DNA of 64,000 nt from Streptomyces sp. SAI-135 (GTDB taxonomy: Bacteria; Actinomycetota; Actinomycetes; Streptomycetales; Streptomycetaceae), in contig NZ_JARXYP010000001.1 of assembly GCF_029893805.1 (NCBI RefSeq), positions 1,015,579-1,079,578 of the forward strand, given 5' to 3'. Position 1 is the first letter of the stretch; every line of letters starts with the position of its first letter. Under the pieces are notes generated by a model, which was not told the DNA's origin, searched no databases, and saw nothing but the letters and a program-made list of their open reading frames with translations. Both the position numbers and the translations under genes were made by a program. This document shows positions 54,675 to 61,893 of this stretch, one piece after another.

Positions 54675-54929
54675 GTGGCTACGAATAGGCAGACGCAGGT
54701 CCGACTGGACGAGGGCGTGTTGGAGGCTGGCAAGGCTGCCGCGCGCTCCCGTCGACTCGACTTCAACAAGTACGTGGAGCGGCTCATTATCGAGGACACC
54801 ACCGGTGCTCGTGCCGCCGGCATGGCAGCTGCACAGCGGCTCATCGATGAGCACGGCACGTTCCTCGACGACCTGGAGCAGCGACTCGACGCCCCGTACG
54901 ACCAGCAACAGCCTGGCGCGGCCGCGTGA
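54675..54929 (+). CDS. Ribbon-helix-helix-type antitoxin
   Basis: 84 aa from GTG 54675. The N-terminal TQVRLDEGVLEAGKAAARSR followed by LDFNKYVERLII has the strand-helix-helix pattern of RHH DNA-binding proteins; the acidic C-terminus (IDEHGTFLDDLEQRLDAPYD) would clamp the toxin. Its stop overlaps the GTG of the toxin gene. It probably binds the GCTACCA repeats before its own start. Confidence 0.78.
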   Translation: MATNRQTQVRLDEGVLEAGKAAARSRRLDFNKYVERLIIEDTTGARAAGMAAAQRLIDEHGTFLDDLEQRLDAPYDQQQPGAAA

Positions 54930-55297
54930 TCCTGCACGTCGACGAGTCCTGGGTTCTCGAAGTAGCGGAGCGTGCGGGGCACCGTGATCCGGCGGCCGAC
55001 GACTACGGTGTGCCCATTGCTGCCGTCGCCCGCCACCGCGGAGAACTCCTCGACACTCCCGTCTACGACGGCGTCTTCGCCCGCGCTGCCGCCCTGGTGC
55101 ACACCCTGGGCCGCTGCCGGTGGCTGGAGCGCTCCAACCTCACCGTCGCCTGCGCCGTCGCCGTGATGTACCTCGAGGCCAGCAACATTCCCGTCAACCC
55201 CACCCGGGAACAGCTCACCGCACTCGCCCACGAGCTCAACAACCCCCGCTGCACCGCCGAGCGGATCGCCTCATTCCTGCGCACCTGGAAACCCTGA
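54926..55297 (+). CDS. Fic/Doc-type toxin with degenerate active site
   Basis: 123 aa from GTG 54926. The helical layout matches Doc-type toxins: ILHVDESWVLEVAERAGHRD, a middle LLDTPVYDGVFARAAALVHT, and VACAVAVMYLEASNI after the active site. Where homologues have HxLVDGNKR, this protein reads RWLERSNLT, so the catalytic His and the Gly-Asn pair are lost. Family members modify EF-Tu or other targets; this copy may be an attenuated toxin. The overlap with an RHH antitoxin supports a TA module. Confidence 0.75.
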   Translation: MILHVDESWVLEVAERAGHRDPAADDYGVPIAAVARHRGELLDTPVYDGVFARAAALVHTLGRCRWLERSNLTVACAVAVMYLEASNIPVNPTREQLTALAHELNNPRCTAERIASFLRTWKP

Positions 55298-55552
55298 CCC
55301 GGACCAAGCGGTGATCACCTTCGGGCCCGGCAAGGTGAGCCAGCCGGGAGAGAACCCCGGTCGTCGACGTCGTTGAGGAGCGCCGCGATCTGCGCCAGGT
55401 CGCATCGCGGCGGCTTTTCTACCGGAGTACGGGATCAACGGCGTGACGTAGCACCTCACGCCGGCGCCTCGGCGACGGCCAGCACGCTTTGGGCCCACGT
55501 AAGTCGCTCCGCACTGAGCTGCTCGAACTTGTACCGGAATAGGCTCCGTTGG

Positions 55553-56284
55553 GTGCAGAAGTTCTGGATCATCGCGGCGGCAGTCCTGTGGGGTGCAGGC
55601 ACCGGTCTGTTCATACCGCGCGCCGCCTACCGGCTTTCCGTTCCCCCCGAGGCGCCCTCGCGGACGACGTGTCCCGCCGGACACGCCTTCACCGGTCTCG
55701 CGAACGGCTGGCTGGGGCGGGCCCGCTGCACCGACGGCGACGCGTACGGCCCGAGCACGACCGCCCTCTCCGCTATCTCGGCCGCGGTCTGCGCGGTCCT
55801 GGCGGCCGCCGTCGGAGACCACCCGGAACTGGTGGTCTGGCTGCTGCTCATCCCGATCGGCGTGCTGCTCGCCACTGTGGACCTCATGGTCCAGCGACTG
55901 CCCGACGTGCTCACCCTGCCGCTCGCTGTGATCTCGCTGGTCCTGCTCGCCGTGGCGGCGCAGCTGCCCGGCGCCGACGGTGGCTGGAGGACAGCCCTGC
56001 TCGGCTCTGTCGTGCTCGGCTCCTTCTGCGTGATGTTGCTGCTGAGCAGCCCCGCCTCGTTCGGCTTCGGAGACGTGAAACTTGCCCTGACTATCGGTGC
56101 CGTCACCGGCTGGTACGGATGGGGCATCCTTTTGGCCGGCACCTTCGCGGGGTTCGTGCTCTTCACGCTGTACGGCCTCAGCCTCATGGCCGCGCGCCGT
56201 GCCCACCGCACGACGGCCCTCCCGCTCGGACCGTTTCTCCTGGCAGGAGCCGGGGTCGGCGTGCTCCTCGGCTCCGTCCACTAG
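55553..56284 (+). CDS. Prepilin peptidase (A24 family)
   Basis: 243 aa from GTG 55553. About eight hydrophobic spans. The two catalytic aspartates of the TadV/PilD family appear as LATVDLMVQRLPDVLTLPLA (first Asp) and SPASFGFGDVKLALTIGAV (GFGD motif, second Asp). The N-terminal methylation domain is absent, as in TadV-like enzymes. It would process type IV-like prepilins or pseudopilins at the membrane; no pilus cluster adjoins it here, so the substrate is encoded elsewhere. Confidence 0.87.
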   Translation: MQKFWIIAAAVLWGAGTGLFIPRAAYRLSVPPEAPSRTTCPAGHAFTGLANGWLGRARCTDGDAYGPSTTALSAISAAVCAVLAAAVGDHPELVVWLLLIPIGVLLATVDLMVQRLPDVLTLPLAVISLVLLAVAAQLPGADGGWRTALLGSVVLGSFCVMLLLSSPASFGFGDVKLALTIGAVTGWYGWGILLAGTFAGFVLFTLYGLSLMAARRAHRTTALPLGPFLLAGAGVGVLLGSVH

Positions 56285-56305
56285 GTGAGGGACGGCCTCA
56301 CACCG

Positions 56306-56860
56306 TCAACCGCCATGGCGCACGAGCTTGACCAGCAGGTCGGTGTCCCTCAGATCGGGGAGGACCACCTCGGCGCCGGCGTCGCGGAGGGCTGCCTGGT
56401 CGCTTCGGCCGGTGGCTACGGCGATGACGCGCACGCTGTTGGTGTGGGCTCCCTCGATGTCGGCCGGGGTGTCTCCGATCAGCACGGCGGCGTCCGCGGT
56501 CGTGTGGGCGCGCTCCAGGGACAACTGGACGAGGTCGGCGCGTACGTCGTGGTCCTCCCCGTAAGCGCCCAGCTCCCACAGGATCGGGGCGTCCAGGCCG
56601 AAGACCTGCAGCTTGAGTTCGGCAACGGCGCGGATGTTCCCCGAGACCACGATCTGCCGTACGCCTACTTCGGTGAGCCCGTTGAGGGCCGCGGCCGCGC
56701 CCGGCAGGGCATGGCCGCGTTCTCGGAGTTCGGCGGCGCGCTCCAGGTGCGCGGCGGTCAGGGCGCGGGCGAACCGCTCGAAGTCGGCGCGGTCGGTGGT
56801 CAGTCCGTGGAGCTTCGCTGTCTCACGGAAGATCACCGGCTCGGTACTGGTCGCCGTCGT
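56306..56860 (-). pseudogene. HAD-family hydrolase lacking its N-terminus
   Basis: Reads FRETAKLHGLTTDRADFERF, ALTAAHLERAAELRERGHAL, RQIVVSGNIRAVAELKLQVF (motif II Ser), LIGDTPADIEGAHTNSVRVI (motif IV) and LVKLVRHGG at stop 56306. The first catalytic motif (DxDGT) and the start are gone: upstream of about 56860 the same frame is only antisense to an HTH-TPR remnant. Both genes lost their heads at this junction. Confidence 0.72.
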
Positions 56861-57301
56861 CTCCGACGCCCGCCGCCGCAACTGGCCGCAAGCCCGTTGG
56901 CGCCTGGAACAGCGAGCCCTCCCGCTCGCTCGGACCGCGGGGGAGGGCAGCGTCCAGCGGACGGTGTTCGGCCCCACCAACGTGGCGCTGCACGCGATGA
57001 GCATCGAGATGCTCGCCAGTGACGCGGCCGGAGGACTGCGGCTGGCCGACCAGGTCGACACCAGCCGACTGCCCAGCCGGGAGAGGCAGTTCACCTTCGG
57101 ACTCGAGGTCGCCCGCTGCTACCACCAGCGCCACGACGCCGCCGCCATCCTGGTGCACCTGCTCAGCCTGGAAGAATTCGCCCCCAGGACCTCTCCCGCA
57201 GCCCCGCGGCCAACATCATGGTCCACGACCTGCAACAGCGGGTACGCCCCGCATTCCGCCGCCAGGTCGATGCCCTCGCCGGCCGCCTCCAGCTCGCCTG
57301 A
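56860..57301 (+). pseudogene. HTH-TPR regulator C-terminal remnant
   Basis: Reads NWPQARWRLEQRALPLARTA, VQRTVFGPTNVALHAMSIEM and RQFTFGLEVARCYHQRHDAA; after a frame change near 57180 it continues AANIMVHDLQQRVRPAFRRQ and VDALAGRLQLA to TGA 57301. This is the conserved end of Streptomyces XRE-TPR regulators. The HTH is missing and a frameshift is present. Confidence 0.7.
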
Positions 57302-57505
57302 GGATACGACGGCACGCAAGACGCAACGAGAGCCTCCCCTGGACTGACCTCTGGGCGAGCAGCGTGCCCGGATCTGCCTGTGCCGCTACCGAGACGGTCC
57401 CTACGGCCAACGCGAGGCCAGGCGTCACACATTCGCAGTGACACTGCGCCCGGTATGCGGGGCGTTGCTAATCCACTCACCGGCCTTGACGATGGACCCA
57501 CTTCA

Positions 57506-57526
57506 AATCGTGTGAGTCACACGATT
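57506..57526. promoter_or_regulatory. 21-bp perfect palindrome, operator candidate
   Basis: AATCGTGTGA (57506-57515) and TCACACGATT (57517-57526) are exact complements around a central G. This is a typical dimeric-repressor site, about 190 bases before the 57718 gene. The GntR protein at 58205-58978 or a phage-type repressor may bind it. Confidence 0.55.
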
Positions 57527-57642
57527 AGAAGCGGGGCTGAGGCCACCGCCGCAGGCTCCGTGTCTCTTGCGCGTGCGATCGCAGGGAACTGAGCAACCGT
57601 CACCGCGCCGTGAGTGAGGGAGAGGGGGATCCGCGATTTTTT

Positions 57643-57659
57643 GCGAACTACCAGTTCGC
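57643..57659. promoter_or_regulatory. Short inverted repeat near the 57718 gene
   Basis: GCGAACT (57643-57649) and AGTTCGC (57653-57659) around ACC, about 60 bases before the start codon and following a T6 run. It may be an operator or a small hairpin. Confidence 0.35.
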
Positions 57660-57717
57660 CCATGGCTCCCTGCCCGGTTCTACCTTCACGTGAGCCGCGG
57701 GTGGCGGAGGTAACCGG

Positions 57718-58182
57718 ATGGGGTGCGACGGGACGGCTCGGGCGAGCGGCTGTGGCATGGCTACGGCCGGCGAGATCGGCGTCGTCACCATCTGCCGGTT
57801 CCTCGCATTGCAGGCGCTGGAGCGGCTGACTGAGCCCGGTGCGGACAGCGTGAATCCGATGCCGGGCGCGGCCACCTTGTCGTTCCTCGTCCCGGCGCAT
57901 GCCGCCGGCTGCAGGCCGCCTCTGCCCGGCGCTCGCGGATCCGCGGCGGTGGTGTTGCCCCCGGGCGGTAAAGAGGCGCCGCCCGGACCGCACTGGCTCA
58001 TGGAGCGCTCGCGAGGGCTGACGTTTGTGGCCGCGTTGTGCGAGTCCCTGGAGACCGTGGCGCAACTGTGCCCGGAGCGGGTGGCGGTGCCTGCCGATCT
58101 GGTGGGCGAGCTGCGGGTTCTGCGTCATGCGCGTAATGCGCCGTCCGTGCGGGAGGGGGTCCTCCGTGGCAGGGGCTGGTGA
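57718..58182 (+). CDS. Unknown 154-aa protein
   Basis: ATG 57718 has an excellent RBS (GGCGGAGGTAACCGG). The protein begins GCDGTARASGCGMATAGEIG, has a hydrophobic helix (VVTICRFLALQALERL), a Gly/Pro-rich middle, and ends with helices FVAALCESLETVAQLCPERV and VGELRVLRHARNAPSVREGV. No known domain is recognised. It converges on the GntR gene. Two candidate operators lie upstream. Confidence 0.5.
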   Translation: MGCDGTARASGCGMATAGEIGVVTICRFLALQALERLTEPGADSVNPMPGAATLSFLVPAHAAGCRPPLPGARGSAAVVLPPGGKEAPPGPHWLMERSRGLTFVAALCESLETVAQLCPERVAVPADLVGELRVLRHARNAPSVREGVLRGRGW

Positions 58183-58204
58183 GATCGTGGCGCTCCGTAC
58201 GGTG

Positions 58205-58978
58205 TTACCGGGCGTCCACCCCGAATTCGTACGCAATCTCCCAGCGGGCGTCAGGGACGGTGATGTCGGCGGTCTCCACCGCGCGGCCGTCGCCGTCGTA
58301 GTAGGTCCGCTCGATGACGAGGACCAGGTCCCCGCGGCCGATTCCGAGCAGGTTGGCCTGCTCCTGGGTGGCGCGGGCGGGGTGGGGGACTTCCAGCGCG
58401 GTGACGATGTCGACGCCGATGGAGCGCATCCGCTCGACGACGCCTTTCCCGGCGAGCGGGCCCATTTCGGGCAGCAGGATGGGTGTGTTGCCTGTGATTG
58501 CCATCGGTTCCCAGGACACGGAGAGTTGGGCGGGTCGTCCGTCGGCGAGGAACTCGTACTTTGTGCGGACGCACGGGTCGCCGGGCTCGATGCCCAGCCG
58601 CTGGGCGATGGGGTGCGGAGCGGGTGTGCGGGCCTCGGAGTGTGCCTCCCAGGTGCCCGTGCGGCCGAGTTCGGCCATGTCCGCGCGGAAGGGGCTGCCG
58701 CCGCGGTGTTCCCGGTGGCGGGAGCGGATCATGCGGCGGCGCCCGCGGAGCTCGGTGACGAAGGTTCCGGATCCTGCGCGGCCCTGAAGGCGTCCCTCGG
58801 CGATGAGCCTTTCCTGAGCCTTCTGCACGACGTTGGCGCCGACCTCGTACTCCTCGGCGAGCCGCGCACGGGAGGGCAGTCTTTCCCCAACCGCCCACTC
58901 GCCGTTGTCGAGTCGAAGACGCAGATCGTTGGCGACGACCTCGTGCTTCGGCGGCGGCGGTGGCTCCTCGTGGCCCAT
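58205..58978 (-). CDS. GntR/HutC-family transcriptional regulator
   Basis: 257 aa from ATG 58978. N-terminal winged helix: HEVVANDLRLRLDNGEWAVG, ERLPSRARLAEEYEVGANVV and IAEGRLQGRAGSGTFVTELR. The C-terminal UTRA ligand-binding domain spans about 95-250 (LGIEPGDPCVRTKYEFLADG, VLVIERTYYDGDGRAVETAD). HutC-type members bind small ligands and repress adjacent operons. The promoter would lie in the G/T-rich tract just to the right. It converges on the 57718 gene. Confidence 0.9.
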   Translation of the reverse strand: MGHEEPPPPPKHEVVANDLRLRLDNGEWAVGERLPSRARLAEEYEVGANVVQKAQERLIAEGRLQGRAGSGTFVTELRGRRRMIRSRHREHRGGSPFRADMAELGRTGTWEAHSEARTPAPHPIAQRLGIEPGDPCVRTKYEFLADGRPAQLSVSWEPMAITGNTPILLPEMGPLAGKGVVERMRSIGVDIVTALEVPHPARATQEQANLLGIGRGDLVLVIERTYYDGDGRAVETADITVPDARWEIAYEFGVDAR

Positions 58979-59004
58979 ACGCGGACTCCGTACTGGTCAG
59001 CGGC

Positions 59005-59330
59005 TCCCTGAGTTTGGTGGGGGGTTGTTGGTGTGGGGGGTGGTGTGTGGGGTGGGGTGTTGTGGGTTGGTTGAGAGGGGTTGGGGGTGGTTGGGGGTAG
59101 TGGGGTGGGGGTGGGTGGGCTGGGGTTGTGTGGTGTTTGTTGAGTGAGGGGGTGGGGTGTTGGTGGTTGGGTGGGGGTGTTAAGGCTTGGTTGGTGTTTG
59201 TGCTGGTGAGAGGTGTTGGGGTGGGGTTGGGGCGGGGTGGTTCGTCTTCGCGTGGTGAGCGGGCTGGTCCTGGCTGGCGGGGAGGGCTGGCGTGGGGACG
59301 GGGACTGGGTTGCGGGGGGTGGTGTCTGGG
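59005..59330. repeat. G/T-skewed low-complexity tract
   Basis: On the plus strand this 325-bp tract is almost all G and T, with runs such as TGGGGTGGGGTG and GGGGGTGGGTGGG; on the minus strand it is C/A. Several clusters of four or more G-runs could form G-quadruplexes. No gene is supported in it; the long minus-strand frame it opens is Pro/Thr/His-only and not protein-like. It lies between the GntR gene and the next plus-strand operon. Confidence 0.75.
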
Positions 59331-59482
59331 GTCGTGGGTGACGGCCGCTGCCCTTTTTCGGTGTGCTCGGGATCGAGGTGGGGTTCAACTCTACGAGCTA
59401 GCCCGCTAGTTGAGGGGTTTTCGTGGGCCCTGTCTCCGTGAGGGTGTTACCGGTCGTGTGCGCTGGGTGATTGGATGGGGGT

Positions 59483-59800
59483 GTGGAAGAGGCCACCTTC
59501 TACCCGTGGGTGGCGGGGCGTTGTGCGGTCGGCAAGGCGATGGGGAACGCGTCTGTGGTGTCCGTGCCGCCGTCGTGCAGGTGGCATGGGTGTTGCGGGG
59601 TCGGTGAAGCAGGGGTGCGTGAGCGTGGCGTTCGTCCCGGCGAGGGATCACAGGTCTCTATCGCTGGTGCGCTCGGCTGGCTGGTGGACAGGGGTCGCGT
59701 CGATGTCTGGCTGAACGGGCTGCCGTGGGCGGCTGATGGGGTGGCTTGTCTCGGGTCTCACCGTTTGGTGCCGTTTGGAGAGAGGCTGAGTGAGCAGTGA
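59483..59800 (+). CDS. Small protein coupled to the TPR gene
   Basis: 105 aa from GTG 59483 (uncertain start). The convincing part is the C-terminal half: EGSQVSIAGALGWLVDRGRV, DVWLNGLPWAADGVACLGSH, then RLVPFGERLSEQ. The stop overlaps the next ATG (TGATG), so the two are co-translated. I recognise no family; the N-terminal Cys/Gly-rich stretch may be non-coding. Confidence 0.5.
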   Translation: MEEATFYPWVAGRCAVGKAMGNASVVSVPPSCRWHGCCGVGEAGVRERGVRPGEGSQVSIAGALGWLVDRGRVDVWLNGLPWAADGVACLGSHRLVPFGERLSEQ

Positions 59801-60792
59801 TGGAACGCCGTACCTTCCTGACGATCTCCGGCACTGCTCTGTCTGGTTGGGCTGTGGGCGGGGACGGCGGCCATGCAGGCGTGTTCGCCCGGGCCCACGG
59901 CGGTACACCCGTGGGTGAAGACCTCGTCGCCTCCTTGGAGGACTCCACCCGGCGCCTGGCGGGCCTGTCTACCGAGCAGCGCCAGCACACCCCCGCGCTC
60001 CTGGAGGCGCACCTGGCCGCGGTGACCGGGCTCCTCGCGACCGGCCGCTTTGCACCGGCCCTCGGGCTGCGCCTGCACACCCTGGCGGCTTCCCTCGCCC
60101 AGACCGTCGCCTGGCACGCCTTCGATGTGCGCCGCCACAGTCACGCGAGCCGGAGCTGGATTGCGGGTCTGCGCCATGCGCACGCGGCCGGGGACCGCGA
60201 TTTGGGTGCTGGGCTGTTGGGTGACCTCGCCTATCAGGCTGCTTGGCGCCGTGATCACACCGCGGCGGCCGGCATCCTCCACTCCGCCCTGGCCCGCGCG
60301 CAGAGTCCTGCCGCCCGTTGCCTCATCCACTTGCGTCTGGCCCGCGCGCTCGCCGCGCGCGGGGACCGTAGTGACCGCGGTGCCGTGCTGCGATCCCTCG
60401 CGGCGGCCGAGCACCACCTCTCGGATGCCGGCGTCGACCGGCCGGCCTGGTGCGCGTGGGTGTCCGAGGCCGACCTCGCCGTCGACTCCGGACAGGCCCT
60501 CCTGGACCTGGGGGACACCCGCCGCGCCCACCAGTTGATCAGCGAGGGTGAACGTCTGCTGCCGCCCGCCCGCGACAAGACGAAGGGTGTTTTCCTCGCC
60601 TACCGCGCCGCGAGCTACCTCGATCTGAAAGAGCCCGAGCCCGCCGCGGCCGCCGCGGCCCAGTCCCTGCTCCTGGCCCGCCGTATCGGAGCACCGCGCT
60701 GCGCCCGCCTCGTCGACGACCTGCTCCCCCGCTTCAAGCCCTACGCCCGCGCGGACGGCGTACCGGAGCTCCTCCACCTCGCCGCCGCCTAG
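59800..60792 (+). CDS. TPR-domain protein, headless regulator type
   Basis: 330 aa from ATG 59800. It begins ERRTFLTISGTALSGWAVGG, the linker that normally follows the HTH in Streptomyces XRE-TPR regulators, and then consists of helical repeats (LEAHLAAVTGLLATGRFAPA, AGLLGDLAYQAAWRRDHTAA, LLDLGDTRRAHQLISEGERL). No DNA-binding domain precedes it. Either it works without DNA binding, with the coupled small protein as a partner, or it is a decapitated regulator kept in frame. Codon use is normal. Confidence 0.75.
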   Translation: MERRTFLTISGTALSGWAVGGDGGHAGVFARAHGGTPVGEDLVASLEDSTRRLAGLSTEQRQHTPALLEAHLAAVTGLLATGRFAPALGLRLHTLAASLAQTVAWHAFDVRRHSHASRSWIAGLRHAHAAGDRDLGAGLLGDLAYQAAWRRDHTAAAGILHSALARAQSPAARCLIHLRLARALAARGDRSDRGAVLRSLAAAEHHLSDAGVDRPAWCAWVSEADLAVDSGQALLDLGDTRRAHQLISEGERLLPPARDKTKGVFLAYRAASYLDLKEPEPAAAAAAQSLLLARRIGAPRCARLVDDLLPRFKPYARADGVPELLHLAAA

Positions 60793-60867
60793 CTGCGCAC
60801 GCGCAGCGATGGGCGCCGTGGTGCCGCGAGGTGGGGCTGGCTGTGGTGCCTGCCTGCGGGGGTGGGG

Positions 60868-61893
60868 TTAGGGGTTGGGGCGGGGGTGGTGGTGGGTTTC
60901 GGCGAGGTGGTCGAGGCGGATGGCGTCGAGGGCGGTTTTGGTGATGCGTTCGGTGCGGTCGGTGATGGCGGTGATGGCTGCTTGGCGGATGAGGCGGGTG
61001 AGGGATCCGATGCGGCCGGCGGTGCGGTGGTGGAGGTAGGGGGCGAGGCGGGGCAGGGTGCCGGGTTTGTGCTGCTGCAGGTCGAGGTGGTTTTCGATGT
61101 CGGTGATGACGTCGCGGAAGGGTTCGCGGGTGCCGTGGCGGGCGGGCAGGGGGCCGCAGGGGATGAGGCAGGCGCGGCCGGCGAGCTGGGCGCCGCGGAC
61201 GCCGGAGAACAGGGGGGTGTCGGTGACGTTGATGCCGGCGTAGATGAAGGTGGCGGGCAGTTTTTCGGTGAGGTCTTTGAGGAGGTCGGCTGCCTGGGCG
61301 CCGTTGGTGGTGCGGGGGTTGAGGCGGTGGATTTCGTCGATGAGAACGAGTTGGACACCCGCAGCGGTGTAGGTGTGGCAGACGGCGTCGGTGATCTGGT
61401 TTTGGGTCATGCGGGCGGTCGTGGGGATGGCGAGGTAGCGGGCGAACTCGGTGATGAGGGTTTTCGCGGTGGCGCCGGGCGGGACCAGGACGTAGGCGAC
61501 CGGGACTGGGGGGCGGCTTCGTCCGGGCGGGGGAGGGTTTTTGCGGGTGTGGGCGAGGTGGCAGGTGCGGCCCACGGACAGCAGAGCGGTCGTTTTCCCG
61601 GCGGCGGCGGGCCCGGTGACGATCAGTGAGGGACGTGCGGTGGCCTCCTGGTGGCGGCCCAGGACCATCAGGGTGCGGGTCTGTGCGGCCAGGTCGCTGA
61701 TGGCGGGGGTGCGGATAGTCACGAAGCTGGAGTGGTAGGCCAGGCGTTCTGCACGGGGGCGCGGTGGTCCGCCCGGTGGGGGCGGGGCGGGCGGGTCGGT
61801 GGTCGCGAAGCGGTGCCAGCCCTGCCAGGTGGTCAGCGGCCAGGACGGTTCGGGTGGCTCGTCGCCTTCGGCGAGGGCGGGACGGGTGTTCAC
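60868..61893 (-). CDS. AAA ATPase, TniB-like transposition helper
   Basis: 341 aa from GTG 61893, in a GTGA overlap with the transposase stop. Walker A: SLIVTGPAAAGKTTALLSVG (about 92-105). Walker B: VQLVLIDEIHRLNPRTTNGA (about 185). Later come FIYAGINVTDTPLFSGVRGA (sensor 1 area) and RTAGRIGSLTRLIRQAAITA, an ending typical of TniB/TnsC relatives. It assembles on DNA and directs the DDE transposase to targets. Confidence 0.9.
   Translation of the reverse strand: MNTRPALAEGDEPPEPSWPLTTWQGWHRFATTDPPAPPPPGGPPRPRAERLAYHSSFVTIRTPAISDLAAQTRTLMVLGRHQEATARPSLIVTGPAAAGKTTALLSVGRTCHLAHTRKNPPPPGRSRPPVPVAYVLVPPGATAKTLITEFARYLAIPTTARMTQNQITDAVCHTYTAAGVQLVLIDEIHRLNPRTTNGAQAADLLKDLTEKLPATFIYAGINVTDTPLFSGVRGAQLAGRACLIPCGPLPARHGTREPFRDVITDIENHLDLQQHKPGTLPRLAPYLHHRTAGRIGSLTRLIRQAAITAITDRTERITKTALDAIRLDHLAETHHHPRPNP

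Noticed and set aside
58729..59388. Minus-strand Pro/Thr/His-rich frame of 219 codons
   Set aside because: The composition is forced by the G/T-skewed tract; there is no start context and the end overlaps the GntR gene.
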